A DNA stretch of 64,000 nt from Hybos culiciformis (taxonomy: Eukaryota > Arthropoda > Insecta > Diptera > Hybotidae). The translations under genes were made by a program, and so were the position numbers. Within the stretch, counting starts at the first letter, position 1. The number at the start of each line of letters is the position of its first letter. Below the pieces are notes generated by a model that was not told where the DNA came from, did no database searches, and saw only the letters and a list, made by a program, of their open reading frames with translations. This document shows, piece after piece, positions 27,501 to 35,050 of the stretch. The stretch lies in assembly GCA_964007475.1 (NCBI GenBank), contig OZ023273.1, forward strand, positions 146,541,308 through 146,605,307, written 5' to 3'.

Positions 27501-30500
27501 AAAGATAAAATTATTGACCAGATTCCACTTTATAGTGGAAACCAAAAATAATTTTTAATGGAAATCAATTTTTTTTTTTATTGAAGAATTTATTTCCTTT
27601 TTTTCGTAACATATTTATTCAACTTTTTTGTTTTTGTTTAAACATAAATATTGTCCTTTAATATTTATTTTGTATTAATTTGATTTTTGTAAAATAAATT
27701 TAAAATAACAATTTTTTCTTTTTAATTCAATTGATGTATCAATTTTGATTTTCATCTGATTTGAAATTTTTGGCATAACCCAGAGAGTTGATTTTTTCGA
27801 AACCAACAGAAAAATAAATATGTATATAATGGAAATAAGGAAAAAGCTAAATAAATTTGATTAATTTCGCTTTTACTTTTAGGTTTTTTTTTATTCATTT
27901 TTTTTTTGTATAAAATGGTAACAAATATAATTCCTATGTTATACGTTATGTGATGTGTACGTTTCGATTATGTAAAATATCACAAAATTGAAATAAAACA
28001 AAAATTTCGTTATTTCAGAATTGTAACAAAATAATTATTTTGATAGTTTTACTTTTGTTTTATTGTGATTGCTTCTTGTTGACAAGAAGAAACAATTCAT
28101 TCACAAATTGATTTTTGGTCTTTTTATTTTTTTGCATTTTTATGGAATTATATTAATTTAGGTTGAATCAACATTTTTCACTTTTATAATTGAGAACAAT
28201 ATTGCTAGACATTTCTGGTATATGGGTTTTTTTTTACTACATAGTAGCATTCATTGTTTTACTGAATTTTAAATTAATTCTTTCGGATTGTACAAATAGA
28301 GATGCGAAAAATAAAAATTTTATAAATAAGCGCTGTATACATATAGAAGTTTATAGTGGTTTTTGACATACTGAATTTTTATTGAACAAAATCTTCAATT
28401 TAATCTGCAATATAAATCTACAAAAATATTTTCCTTCATTAAAGTTGTCGACTCATTTATATTACATATATAATATTATGTGTTATATATCTCATTAAAG
28501 GCTGATCTACTTATTAGCATTGTATGTCCAGAAGTTTCACCATATAATAAAAATTTCCAGCTTTGAAAATTTCTGAACATTAAATTATATGTGCAAACTG
28601 TAAATTATAAAACTAAATGCATTAAAAATTAGTATAGTTTATGATTTTTCTATAAAAACTAATTTAAATTATAAACATAAATTTTTTTATTGAAACATAA
28701 ATTTTGTTGCATAAAATTTATGTTATGACTATATTTTAATACAAAAATTGTATTAAATCACTAGTCATTTTCGCAAAATTATGATTATTTGTTATATTGA
28801 AATGATTCCCAAAATATTACAAAAAATGAGAGAAATTTGTGTATATTTTTGACCTCAATCTGCATTAAACTATGGTAATATCAATAAATCTTTATATTAA
28901 ACATTTTTTTTTTAATGAATATCATTTCCATTTTGGTATATAATATAAAAAATTAAATAAAGTTTCTCATTAACTATTATTTGAATAATTAGAATTTATT
29001 AATGAAAATGAAATGAAATCTGTTGCAATAATTAAAAAAAAAATATTTTTGAGCTTAATAATTTCATGCAAAAATTATTATTTTTATTATTAGGTGATTT
29101 TACTTAAAGAGGTTGATTTGTGAGGGTCTATTAACAAGACATTTGATGTTGAAAGAGATGAAAAAAAAATATTTTAAGCAAAACTTTAAGTACTATGTTA
29201 AAATACTACAAATTCCAATGGATCCCATGAACAATGAAGGCTCTTTATTTTTAAATTTTTGGGTTACTCTCCATAAATTTACTAGAAGGAATTAAGATAA
29301 AAATTTAATTTTACAAAAAAAAACAAATCGAAAGTTTTTTTCCATCTTTCGAATATAGAGTCTCATTTTAAATATTTTTATTTATTATTTTCTTACAATT
29401 AGATAACACAAACAATAGTTATATGAATTAAATTTCTGAACCAACAAGTTTTACATCCTTATGTAAATGATAGAATTATATTTCATATTTAACTTCCATC
29501 AATACAAAATAAATTCAATTTGATTCCAACCTGCATATCATACTTTCAGAATAAATATTATGATTTATGTATCTTTCTTGTCGATTCACTTAACTTCTTC
29601 AATAAATTATTACTCATAAAATTATTCTAGTTGAAAATATTAATTTGTTCATTAATTTACTTAGGAAATTGATTTTTAATTCATTAAAAAAAAAAAATTA
29701 AATAAAAAAAGGTCTTAATAAATAATTGGCAATTAAATTTTTTTAAGTAATGCGAATCTATAAAAACTAATATAATAAATACGTACATTACATACCCATA
29801 AGCATATTTTACATTATTAATATACTTACATATTTTTTTTAAATTTTATGATTTTGCATTTAATACGGGCATAATATATTATTTATTTATTAATTTTTAT
29901 TTTTTTTTTTTTTTCATTTTATGACCCAAAATAATAATAATAAACATTAAAAAAAACATTCATTATTATCATTCTAGTTAATTTATTTTTATTCATATTT
30001 TATATTTTCATTAAATAGACAAAATGAAAATGTTATATTTTTATATTGGAAAGAAGTTTTTTTTTTTCTATTAAATTTATTGTACTGGTTCATTAGGAGT
30101 GAAAAATTACTTACAATAAAATATGTAAGTAAAATAAAATATGGTGAAAGCACAACATATATTATTAGTCTTCAATTTTAATCCTACTTAGAAGAAAATT
30201 AATATATATGAGAGAAAAAAATATAGTTAAATCAGAATTTTCTAAATATTCATTATATAGAAAATTCTGAAAATTTTGAATGAAATAATAAACATTATTA
30301 TAATTATATTTATAAAATAAACGAAATTTCTGAGAAAAATTTCCAAAAAAAAAAAATAAAAAAATTCTTTTTAAAATTCCATTCTAAGAAATTCTATCAA
30401 AACAATTTATAATTTTCTGTTGAAGAAAAATAATTATTTTATAACAAAAAATTATCTTAGATTGAATGAAGGCCAATCTTCGATCCCCTTGTACCTGTTG

Positions 30501-32033
30501 TTAAGTTCTAATAATTTTTATTTTTTTATTCATACTTATTTGAAGAAATGAAATTATATGATGTTCTTCTTTTTTTCTAAGCATATTTTTCGTTTTTTAA
30601 GGTTTTGCATGAAAGTTTACCTTATAAAGCGCTATCAAATTTTCTATAGAAATGTTACACATTAAATAATCGAAGTTTTTTTTAAAAAACAAAAATTCTA
30701 TACAAAATAAAAATCATTACAAAAAAAAACAATTAATTTACGGCCCAAACACTATATAATTTATCAGTGTCAAGTGTAACAAAAAACAGTTGGAAATACA
30801 AAAAGAAAATGATTGAGAAAATAATTTCCGGGAAAAATTTAATTTATATTTTTATTGATTTCCAAAATTCAAAGAAAATCAGAGTATAAAAATAATTTTT
30901 TTATTGAATTAGATTTTAATGGTTTTTTTTTGTTTTCTAGAAATATTTTTCCATCTTAATATTTATTGAATTTTTTTTATCAAAAAATTGGTCATTAAAT
31001 AAAGCATAGACATGTCCAAAAATAAAATTAATAGAAAAAAACTAAATCAATATTTAAAATTTGTTATCGCTGTTTAATTTTGATACACAAACATCAAATA
31101 TTATGTCTAGACAATTTCTGGTGTTAGTTAATACACGAATTTAGTTCAAACAACAAAAATGACAAAGTTTTAATTTGATGATAAAATTTGATTTGATGAT
31201 AAAATTTGATTTTAATTTTTGTCACAAATATATATATATAATATTTTGAAATCACAAAATCGCTTATGTCGAAGTCTGTTTTTATTCAATTCAATTCAAT
31301 TCAATTTTATTAATATAACTTTTTAATTTTACAATAAATTTCGCTTAACTTCTTAATTACTCAGAGTTTAGGATACAATTTCCTCTTCTACTGAATTATG
31401 TATATATTATTTTTAATTTATAAATTTATTTAATTCTTTAACTATTTTATTTGTAAGGAAAATTTTCAAAAACCTTATTTGAACTTAAATTAGTTAAAAA
31501 CAAAAAAAAAAAACTTAAATACTGTATTTACATATATTATTTACAATTTACAAGTGAAGGATTTTCAGATTATCATTTGTCTGATTAATATGTTATCTGA
31601 GTAGTTACATTTATTAAAAAATTTTTCTGCTATAATATTAAGTCTATCTTCAATTAAATCAATGTTGGTTTTCTTATGTAGTAGAACAGTAGGAAAACGG
31701 TGAGGCAAATTTGAAATCATTTTTAATATTTTATTTTGAATAACTTGTACTTTTTTAATATGACAGTCTGACGACTTGTACCATACTGGTGAGGCATAGC
31801 TAGGTCTGTTTTTATGATATCAGACAATTTGTACCTAAGTAATTTTACAAATATATTTTTCTAATAATGTATATCTTTAAAACTTCTTAAAATAGCCGAA
31901 TTAAAAATTTAATATTTGTTTTAAAACTTACCCTAGTATTATTTCTTTCTGCTTTTAACTCTGCAATTTCTTCGTCTCTTTCTAACAGTGTTTCTCTAGC
32001 TTGTGTTAATTCTTTTGTTAGAGTTGCGAATTC
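415..32033 (-). CDS. Liprin-alpha: Liprin-alpha (PPFIA/SYD-2 family) gene, 18 core exons, 5' end missing
   Basis: Liprin-alpha is a cytoplasmic scaffold of the presynaptic active zone. In this family the N-terminal coiled coils self-associate and bind RIM and ELKS, and the C-terminal SAM domains bind LAR-type receptor phosphatases and CASK. Eighteen exons with GT-AG borders join in phase from 32033 to a TGA at 415-417, giving 1,111 codons plus stop. Recognisable blocks are the [17 protein letters not shown] and [20 protein letters not shown] coils, [13 protein letters not shown], a basic [18 protein letters not shown] motif, and three SAM domains. The standard first coding exon (about 80 residues before EFATLTKEL) is absent, so that exon and the promoter lie beyond 64000. 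With it, the protein would be close to the usual insect length of about 1,200 residues. The tail ends QQLDKS and lacks the VRTYSC-type PDZ ligand of vertebrate paralogues. Identity is very secure; optional exons are listed separately. Confidence 0.97.
581..697 (-). CDS. Liprin-alpha: Liprin-alpha core exon 17 (SAM domain 3)
   Basis: Thirty-nine codons in phase 0: [20 protein letters not shown], then [19 protein letters not shown], the core of SAM3. The acceptor is AATTACAG and the donor CAG|GTATTT. Confidence 0.98.
795..1114 (-). CDS. Liprin-alpha: Liprin-alpha core exon 16 (SAM domain 2, start of SAM3)
   Basis: It completes Gly, then [60 protein letters not shown] and LKRLNYD form SAM2. A charged linker leads to [20 protein letters not shown], the start of SAM3. 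In the family SAM1-3 form one unit that binds CASK and LAR-type phosphatases. The acceptor is AATCAG and the donor AAG|GTAATA. Confidence 0.98.
1239..1346 (-). CDS. Liprin-alpha: Liprin-alpha core exon 15 (end of SAM1 and inter-SAM linker)
   Basis: It completes Gly, then reads [20 protein letters not shown] and [15 protein letters not shown] plus one base. The first part is the last SAM1 helix. The acceptor is ATTTTAG and the donor TTTG|GTAATT. Confidence 0.97.
1412..1614 (-). CDS. Liprin-alpha: Liprin-alpha core exon 14 (SAM domain 1)
   Basis: One base, then [58 protein letters not shown] and SDTEIQREI. This is the first of the three tandem SAM domains and is nearly identical to other liprin-alphas. 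The acceptor is TTTTAAG and the donor AG|GTGATT. Confidence 0.98.
1680..2075 (-). CDS. Liprin-alpha: Liprin-alpha core exon 13 (Ser-rich linker with basic motif)
   Basis: The exon reads [20 protein letters not shown], then a Met/Ser-rich stretch, [20 protein letters not shown], a KKEKVKG continuation and a Ser/Tyr-rich tail ending YGRQKK plus two bases. The KKK-IKSS-GR-F-KKEK motif is conserved in vertebrate liprins just before SAM1. The donor AA|GTAATG restores Lys with the next exon. An open frame on the plus strand here is a shadow. Confidence 0.97.
2076..3418 (-). other. Intron between Liprin-alpha core exons 12 and 13
   Basis: AT-rich intron holding the candidate cassette exon at 3174-3221 and a diverged duplication at 2779-3018. 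In that duplication, segments with AGCACGA, TTGCACCAC-like and ATATTGCAAAGTA motifs recur in the same order about 145 bp apart. Nothing else coding is seen. Confidence 0.6.
3174..3218 (-). CDS. Liprin-alpha: Probable 45/48-nt cassette exon of Liprin-alpha
   Basis: Between core exons 12 and 13, a stop-free segment reads [15 protein letters not shown] and has the exact phase (one base in, two out) to be spliced between EELRR and VGVGNYG. Tandem acceptors AAG AAG allow a start at 3218 or at 3221, the latter adding Arg. The upstream tract is A-rich and the donor AG|GTTATT is weak, so inclusion may be regulated. Codon content is far less AT-biased than the surrounding intron. Confidence 0.55.
3419..3588 (-). 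CDS. Liprin-alpha: Liprin-alpha core exon 12 (linker, [20 protein letters not shown])
   Basis: It starts in phase 0 with [20 protein letters not shown], then a Gly/Ser stretch [20 protein letters not shown], and ends [16 protein letters not shown] plus two bases of Arg. The last part is a conserved helical block of the family. The acceptor is TTTTATAG and the donor AG|GTGAGT. Confidence 0.97.
3589..7838 (-). other. 4.2-kb Liprin-alpha intron
   Basis: AT-rich intron with long A and T runs. It holds the candidate alternative first exon at 5298-5345, an abutting acceptor/donor site near 3958 and a 16-bp direct repeat (TTATGCTATTAATGCA, about 6572-6607). The short open frame at 7088-7282 resembles random AT-rich translation. 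Confidence 0.6.
5298..5345 (-). CDS. Liprin-alpha: Candidate alternative first exon of Liprin-alpha (SAM-containing short form)
   Basis: An ATG opens 16 codons, [16 protein letters not shown], ending at a donor CAG|GTAAAC in phase 0, which is exactly the phase needed to join the next core exon ([10 protein letters not shown]). No convincing acceptor with a pyrimidine tract lies just upstream, so a transcription start here is the simplest reading. A weak AAAG acceptor would instead add FNHY. Joined downstream it would give a liprin form with the linker and SAM domains but no coiled coils. This is inferred from phase and donor only. Confidence 0.35.
7839..7931 (-). CDS. Liprin-alpha: Liprin-alpha core exon 11 (Ser/Ala/Pro linker)
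   Basis: Thirty-one codons in phase 0: [18 protein letters not shown] then [13 protein letters not shown]. The acceptor is ATTACAG and the donor [18 protein letters not shown] follows YHT in insect orthologues. Confidence 0.95.
7932..8716 (-). other. Liprin-alpha intron, no further signal
   Basis: AT-rich sequence between core exons 10 and 11. I see no repeat, exon or structured element. Confidence 0.6.
8717..8900 (-). CDS. Liprin-alpha: Liprin-alpha core exon 10 (end of coiled coil, Ser/Pro linker start)
   Basis: One completing base, then [38 protein letters not shown] and [18 protein letters not shown], ending HKYHT. It closes the coiled-coil half and begins the Ser/Pro-rich linker; several SP and TP sites could be phosphorylated. 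The acceptor is TATAAAG and the donor ACG|GTAAGT. Confidence 0.97.
8978..9174 (-). CDS. Liprin-alpha: Liprin-alpha core exon 9 ([13 protein letters not shown] block)
   Basis: The exon starts in phase 0 ([16 protein letters not shown]), passes an acidic [19 protein letters not shown] segment, and ends [13 protein letters not shown] plus two bases. The split Arg is completed by the next exon. The acceptor is TATTAG and the donor AG|GTACAT. Confidence 0.96.
9237..9773 (-). CDS. Liprin-alpha: Liprin-alpha core exon 8 (long coiled coil plus Ser-rich segment)
   Basis: The largest exon, 179 codons in phase 0. It runs from [16 protein letters not shown] through [39 protein letters not shown] and [20 protein letters not shown] to [16 protein letters not shown] and a Ser-rich [19 protein letters not shown] stretch. 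It ends RSLAEQ. The acceptor is ATCTTAG and the donor CAG|GTACAC. It closely resembles insect Liprin-alpha. Confidence 0.98.
10278..10319 (-). CDS. Liprin-alpha: Candidate 42-nt in-frame microexon of Liprin-alpha
   Basis: On the minus strand a strong acceptor (pyrimidine run ending TTCTTTTTCCTTTAG, with a CTAAG branch-like site upstream) is followed 42 nt later by an ideal donor CAT|GTAAGT. The 14 codons read [14 protein letters not shown] with no stop, and phase 0 on both sides fits between LNQ and AQERHG. The core proteins I know read straight across this junction, so the exon is probably optional. The CAFC pair is unusual for a coiled coil. It rests on splice signals and phase only. Confidence 0.6.
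12221..12603. mobile_element. MITE-like element with about 50-bp terminal inverted repeats
   Basis: The left end (GCGTTTATACTAGATGTTTT, continuing TGAAGATTATTTCGAAGATG) and the reverse complement of the right end (GGGTTTACATTGGATGTTTT, same continuation) match over roughly 50 bp with a few differences. The interior has a further inverted pair around TAGTCTAGACTAAAA. About 380 bp long with no coding capacity, as expected of a non-autonomous DNA transposon. I cannot define a clear target-site duplication, so the superfamily is open. Confidence 0.65.
13647..13772 (-). CDS. Liprin-alpha: Liprin-alpha core exon 7 (coiled coil) with tandem donors
   Basis: Forty-two codons in phase 0, [20 protein letters not shown] to RARMEALNQ. 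The acceptor is TTTCACAG and the main donor CAG|GTAGGA. A second donor AAG|GTAATC lies 12 nt further on (exon end 13635) and would add VGNK in frame. Confidence 0.95.
14158..14166. repeat. Putative 9-bp target-site duplication, left copy
   Basis: CATTGATAT here is repeated exactly at 15534-15542, directly outside the foldback element. Nine bp matches the duplication length of Drosophila FB-type and Mutator-like foldback elements. Confidence 0.6.
14668..14802. repeat. GC-rich hairpin, copy 1, in the foldback centre
   Basis: A near-perfect inverted repeat of about 135 bp. The left arm starts GTAAGCACAC, passes a G-rich run and GCGGGCGGGCGG, then GTCAGTGGGATTTGCGGC. A short loop at about 14734-14737 is followed by the mirror arm ending GTGTGCTTAC. 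Composition is opposite to its AT-rich surroundings. Confidence 0.85.
14831..14958. repeat. GC-rich hairpin, copy 2, in the foldback centre
   Basis: A second copy of the hairpin at 14668-14802 with small differences (fewer Gs, loop CTAG-like). The two copies are separated by a 28-bp spacer and flanked by inverted GACCTCGATAAAAAAATG and CATTTTTTTATCGAGGTC. Confidence 0.85.
15534..15542. repeat. Putative 9-bp target-site duplication, right copy
   Basis: CATTGATAT, identical to 14158-14166, directly follows the right end of the foldback element. Confidence 0.6.
17767..17886 (-). CDS. Liprin-alpha: Liprin-alpha core exon 6 (coiled coil, [11 protein letters not shown] block)
   Basis: Forty codons in phase 0, [19 protein letters not shown] to RHKEAQLK. 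This block is highly conserved from vertebrates to insects (EERI.TLEKRYL.AQRE.TS.HDLN.KLE.EL). The acceptor is ATTAAAG and the donor AAG|GTAAAA. Confidence 0.97.
17887..18635 (-). other. Liprin-alpha intron, no further signal
   Basis: AT-rich intron with long T runs. Nothing else is recognised. Confidence 0.6.
18636..18803 (-). CDS. Liprin-alpha: Liprin-alpha core exon 5 (coiled coil)
   Basis: Fifty-six codons in phase 0, [18 protein letters not shown] to [10 protein letters not shown]. It shows classic heptad spacing of Leu/Val with many Gln/Lys/Glu. The acceptor is TATTTACAG and the donor CAG|GTAAAA. Confidence 0.96.
18964..19041 (-). CDS. Liprin-alpha: Liprin-alpha core exon 4 (linker into coiled coil)
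   Basis: Twenty-six codons in phase 0: [16 protein letters not shown] then [10 protein letters not shown]. The acceptor is ATTCAACAG and the donor CAG|GTAAGG. The second half re-enters heptad-like coiled coil that continues into the next exon ([10 protein letters not shown]). Confidence 0.92.
19042..20958 (-). other. 1.9-kb Liprin-alpha intron, no further signal
   Basis: AT-rich with many homopolymers. I see no exon with both splice signals and no structured repeat. Confidence 0.6.
20959..21036 (-). CDS. Liprin-alpha: Liprin-alpha core exon 3 (short low-complexity linker)
   Basis: Twenty-six codons in phase 0: [13 protein letters not shown] then [13 protein letters not shown]. It is polar and Gly/Asn-rich, a flexible break between coiled coils. 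The acceptor is TGTTATAG and the donor AAG|GTATAT. Its length is a multiple of three with phase 0 on both sides, so it could be skipped without a frameshift. Confidence 0.9.
21037..22606 (-). other. 1.6-kb Liprin-alpha intron
   Basis: AT-rich intron. A short direct repeat TATAAAATAGTATCTAAA occurs twice at about 21341-21382. Open frames at 21776-22027 and 22296-22571 are Phe/Lys/Ile-rich and unconvincing. Confidence 0.55.
22607..22846 (-). CDS. Liprin-alpha: Liprin-alpha core exon 2 (coiled coil, most conserved N-terminal block)
   Basis: Eighty codons in phase 0, starting [19 protein letters not shown] and ending [12 protein letters not shown]. It includes the near-invariant [20 protein letters not shown] segment, part of the oligomerising coiled-coil region of the family. 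The acceptor is AATTTCAG and the donor GAG|GTAATT. It is separated by a 9.1-kb intron from the preceding exon. Confidence 0.97.
22847..31931 (-). other. 9.1-kb Liprin-alpha intron
   Basis: Almost entirely plain AT-rich DNA. The only clear feature is the truncated LINE at 31286-31803. A weak abutting acceptor/donor (TTCAG|GTAACC, minus strand) lies near 25171. No exon or RNA gene is seen. Confidence 0.6.
31286..31803 (-). mobile_element. 5'-truncated Jockey-type LINE, 3' end
   Basis: On the minus strand 31800-31565 translates to the C-terminal end of a non-LTR reverse transcriptase polyprotein: [20 protein letters not shown], then [15 protein letters not shown], and a tail like [19 protein letters not shown] before TGA. 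The Y-A-P-VW, HIKK-Q--QNK-L--I pattern is typical of Jockey-clade elements. It is followed by an AT-rich 3' UTR ending in four tandem AATTG units. Exact 12-bp direct repeats (GTCTGTTTTTAT) flank it at 31274-31285 and 31804-31815. It is a dead, heavily truncated copy. Confidence 0.85.
31932..32033 (-). CDS. Liprin-alpha: Liprin-alpha core exon 1 in window (coiled coil, EFATLTKEL block)
   Basis: This 34-codon, phase-0 exon encodes [16 protein letters not shown] through [11 protein letters not shown]. It is acidic and basic coiled coil, and in all liprin-alphas it follows the N-terminal exon. The acceptor is TTTCTAG and the donor AGG|GTAAGT. A truncated LINE lies 128 bp downstream in the next intron (31286-31803). 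Confidence 0.95.
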
Positions 32034-33845
32034 CTAGAAAGAATAAAAATATTACTTATTTAATTATATTAAAATAAAATATGTTTTACTTAATAAAACT
32101 AGACTTAATAAAATTTGTGTTTCAAACTATTCTGTTTGTACACTAGTTTTCAACTATAATGCTGTTAATCTTCTTAAATTTCGATAATTTTGAATAACTC
32201 AAAATTCCTTTTTTCTTAATTTAGTATGAATTAATAAATTTTTTAGCAAATCAAAAATTTATTAATATCAGAAAAATTATCAAAAATTTACATTCAAAAA
32301 TATTTAAAGAAAATGAAAAAACTCTTAAGGAGGAAGTGAATAAATAAATTACCCTCAGAGATGTATAAAATATTAATCGTATAATAATTTACATTTCATG
32401 TTTTTTATATATGCAAAATTTTTCTAAAAAAATTATTTTTATATATTTTTTTTTTATTTAATCGAAAAATGTTTCACATTAAATGCAAATTATACCATTT
32501 TCTATACAAAAAATGTTTTGTAAACAAATTCTTCGCTACCCATGAATAACTTAATAAAACATAAAATAATATGAAAAATTCACATCATTCAGAGCAAAAA
32601 ATATTTTATGTGTTCAAATACATATAGCACACACAAAATAATAATTATGTATGATTAACTTACTAAAATAATTACTGATTAAACAATTAAAGGTACATTA
32701 AAAGAGTTTAGACTTTAAAAAAAATTAATCATTTTAAATAAACCAATATTCACTGCAGTTTTATCTTGATATTCTAATTTGTATATTGATGTTAAAGCAG
32801 ACCATAATTGTAGATAGAATTTGAATTTTAATCACAATTCAAAAATTTCAAATCTGAATAAAATCGATAATATATTAATTTCTAATGAAACAATATATTT
32901 TTAAATAAACCTATAATACTATAAACAGTTGAATATTCTTCAAAAAAATTACTGATTAACTGATTGTAGTAAATTACTTTAATTTTGTGGAAACCTAAAT
33001 GAATAATTATTTAATTAATATTTATTCGGACAATAACCAAGAAGTTAGCTAAATTTACTTTAATTAATTTTCTCCGATTTATATGTAAGATATACATAGA
33101 AATTATATAACGTTGAATATATTATTGACCATAACAAAAGTTTTATTTTCATCAAATTAATAACTTATAAACTTTTCATAATTAAGTTTTAAGGCAATTT
33201 TCATCTTTATGTACAAGATTTTCAGTTTTAATATTTAAATAAAATTTTTGTAAATATTATGAACATTTTTTTATTAATTAACCAAAAATTTTCGACCAAC
33301 TTGGCCTTAAAAATAATACAATATTATTGCTTGTACATGTACATGTTTGTATAATATAAAATTTAGTTGTAGGTTAATTAGATAGTTGTATTTTATTCTG
33401 TTATGTTATGAGTTCAAAAATTTACTTTATCCGAATGACCACAGATTATGATTATTTTTTCACACAATATATAAAGTTCTAATAAAATTAATTTATATCA
33501 AATTAGGCAAAATTGCAAATCTTATTAGCATATTGATTATAATTTGATTAGAATAGTGGTTGACAAATTTTTTTTTTTACAAAAAAACAGGTTTGAACTC
33601 AGGTTTATATTTTATACTGGAGACAATTCTTTTTATTGACTTGAGCAAAACCTTGCAAAAATTTATAACATTTTTGTATTTAAGTGTGCTGACTAAAATC
33701 TCCTTCAAAGTGACATTTTTCCAACATTTAATTTTCAACAACGAATAATCTTGTAATTTTTAGCTTATGATATCTTTCTTAGATTTAAAATTAGAATAAT
33801 AAACTTCTATTTCCAACGATATATATATTTTTCTTAAAGTTGTTA

Positions 33846-34240
33846 AAATTCAAAAGAACGGAGATAGGCCTGATCACGGGCATAATTACAGGGCACTGCT
33901 TATCCGGAAAGCACGCCCGTAGACTGAAACTGCTCGACAGTAATAAATGCAGGAAATGCGAAGACCCTAATCAGGAAGAAAGCGTAGAGCACTTAATCTG
34001 TCACTGCCCAGCACTAGCAAGATCCAGAAGGGACCTGCTAGGTAGCTATCACATTAAAGACTTAAGCGAGGTTTCGAGACTTGAACTTGGAAGCGTACTC
34101 AAGTTTGCGCAAAGTACTGGAATTTTTAGTACAATAAAATCTAGTCCACAACCTTAATCATTCGGGGAGGATTTTTGTCGGTGGTACCACTATGGACCCT
34201 AATGGTCTATGTGAGGTCGTTTAGGCCGCCACCCTAACCT
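33846..34240 (+). mobile_element. LINE fragment: 3' end of a non-LTR retrotransposon polyprotein
   Basis: A GC-richer island encodes RTEIGLITGIITGHCLSGKH, ARRLKLLDSNKCRKCEDPNQ, then EESVEHLICHCPALARSRR and ends at TAA near 34157. The GH-L--H-RRL and C-KC-(9)-EHL--CP-L---R zinc-knuckle-like pattern marks the C-terminal part of RNase H-bearing or Jockey/R1-type LINE proteins. The 3' UTR continues to CACCCTAACCT, where the TIR element 34241-35509 has inserted. The tail resumes at 35515 (TCGTATGAGGG then an A run). It is 5' truncated and not functional. Confidence 0.8.
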
Positions 34241-34509
34241 ACACCCAGAAAAAAAAATTGTTAAATTAAAAGATTTTATAGGTAAAATTAACAAAAAATC
34301 TTTATAGATTTTGCGCAAAAGGGTTTATAGTTAAATTAAAATTGCAAAAATTGTTAATTCAAAAGACATATTACATTGTTAAAATTAACACAAAATTGTT
34401 ATATTTAAAATGTTAAGTTGTTATTATACAATTTTAGCAGTTTGAGAAAAAAATATATTGTTACGGTGCCAAACTGTTAAATTAACTATTCGAAATAATT
34501 ATTTTAAAA

Positions 34510-34905
34510 TAGTTTTTTGTTTTTTTATTTTTTTGGTTTGTTTTTTTTTTTTTTTCGCCTTTTTTTGTTTTTTTTTTCGCCTTTTTTTTGTTTTTTTTTT
34601 GGTTTTTTTTTTTGGTTTTTTTTGGTTCTTTTTTTTTGTTTTTTTTTTTTTTTTTTTATTTTTTTTGTTTTTTTTTTGTTTTTTTTTTTTTTTTGTTTTA
34701 TTTTTTTTATTTATTTTTTGTTTTTTTTTTTTAATTTCTTGGTTTGTTTTTGTTTTTTTTTTTTGTTTTTATTTGCTTTTTTCGTCTTTTTTTGTTTTTT
34801 TATCGTTTTTTTTTTATTGGTCACCCATCTAAATACTATCACTACGAGACGTTGCTTAACCGCTGTGTTCAATGTGATGTAGAGTCTTCCACTGAGCTAT
34901 GTCAG
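34510..34905 (-). mobile_element. SINE-like retroposon with 5S-rRNA-type internal promoter
   Basis: Read on the minus strand from 34905, TAGCTCAGTGG (a perfect tRNA-type A box) is followed by GTTAAGCAACGTC at 34860. Then AGTATTTAGATGGGTGACC ends at 34819. The last two match the A and C boxes of arthropod 5S rRNA and keep the 42-nt spacing of real 5S genes. Downstream, about 300 nt are A-rich with scattered C and G (34818-34510), resembling a degraded poly(A) tail. 5S-derived units with A-rich tails are known as SINE3-type elements. The first half of 5S is not recognisable, so this is not an rRNA gene. Confidence 0.65.
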
Positions 34906-34957
34906 TAATATACAACAATGTATTAAATAGAAAATATAAATTCGGTAATATAAACAT

Positions 34958-35050
34958 AATAAATATTTATCTTGTTAAATTAAACAACTCCGCTCTTAAC
35001 TTGTCTCGTTAAGAGCGGAGTTCTTTAATTTAACAAGATAAATATTTATT
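34958..35050. repeat. 43-bp inverted repeat with 7-nt loop
   Basis: The arms 34958-35000 and 35008-35050 are reverse complements with one mismatch. They include ACTCCGCTCTTAAC and GTTAAGAGCGGAGT around the loop TTGTCTC. It lies in the middle of the TIR element and may be a nested palindromic insertion. Confidence 0.85.

Noticed and set aside
31565..31800. Possible intact gene with reverse-transcriptase similarity
   Set aside because: Only the last 78 or so codons of the polyprotein remain, flanked by target-site duplications; it is a dead insertion.
34819..34860. 5S rRNA gene
   Set aside because: Only the internal promoter region matches; the 5' half and 3' end of 5S are missing and an A-rich tail follows, so it is retroposon-like.
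34458..34882. Phe-rich open frames of about 120 codons
   Set aside because: Translation of a T-rich tract, which is the antisense of the SINE-like A-rich tail.
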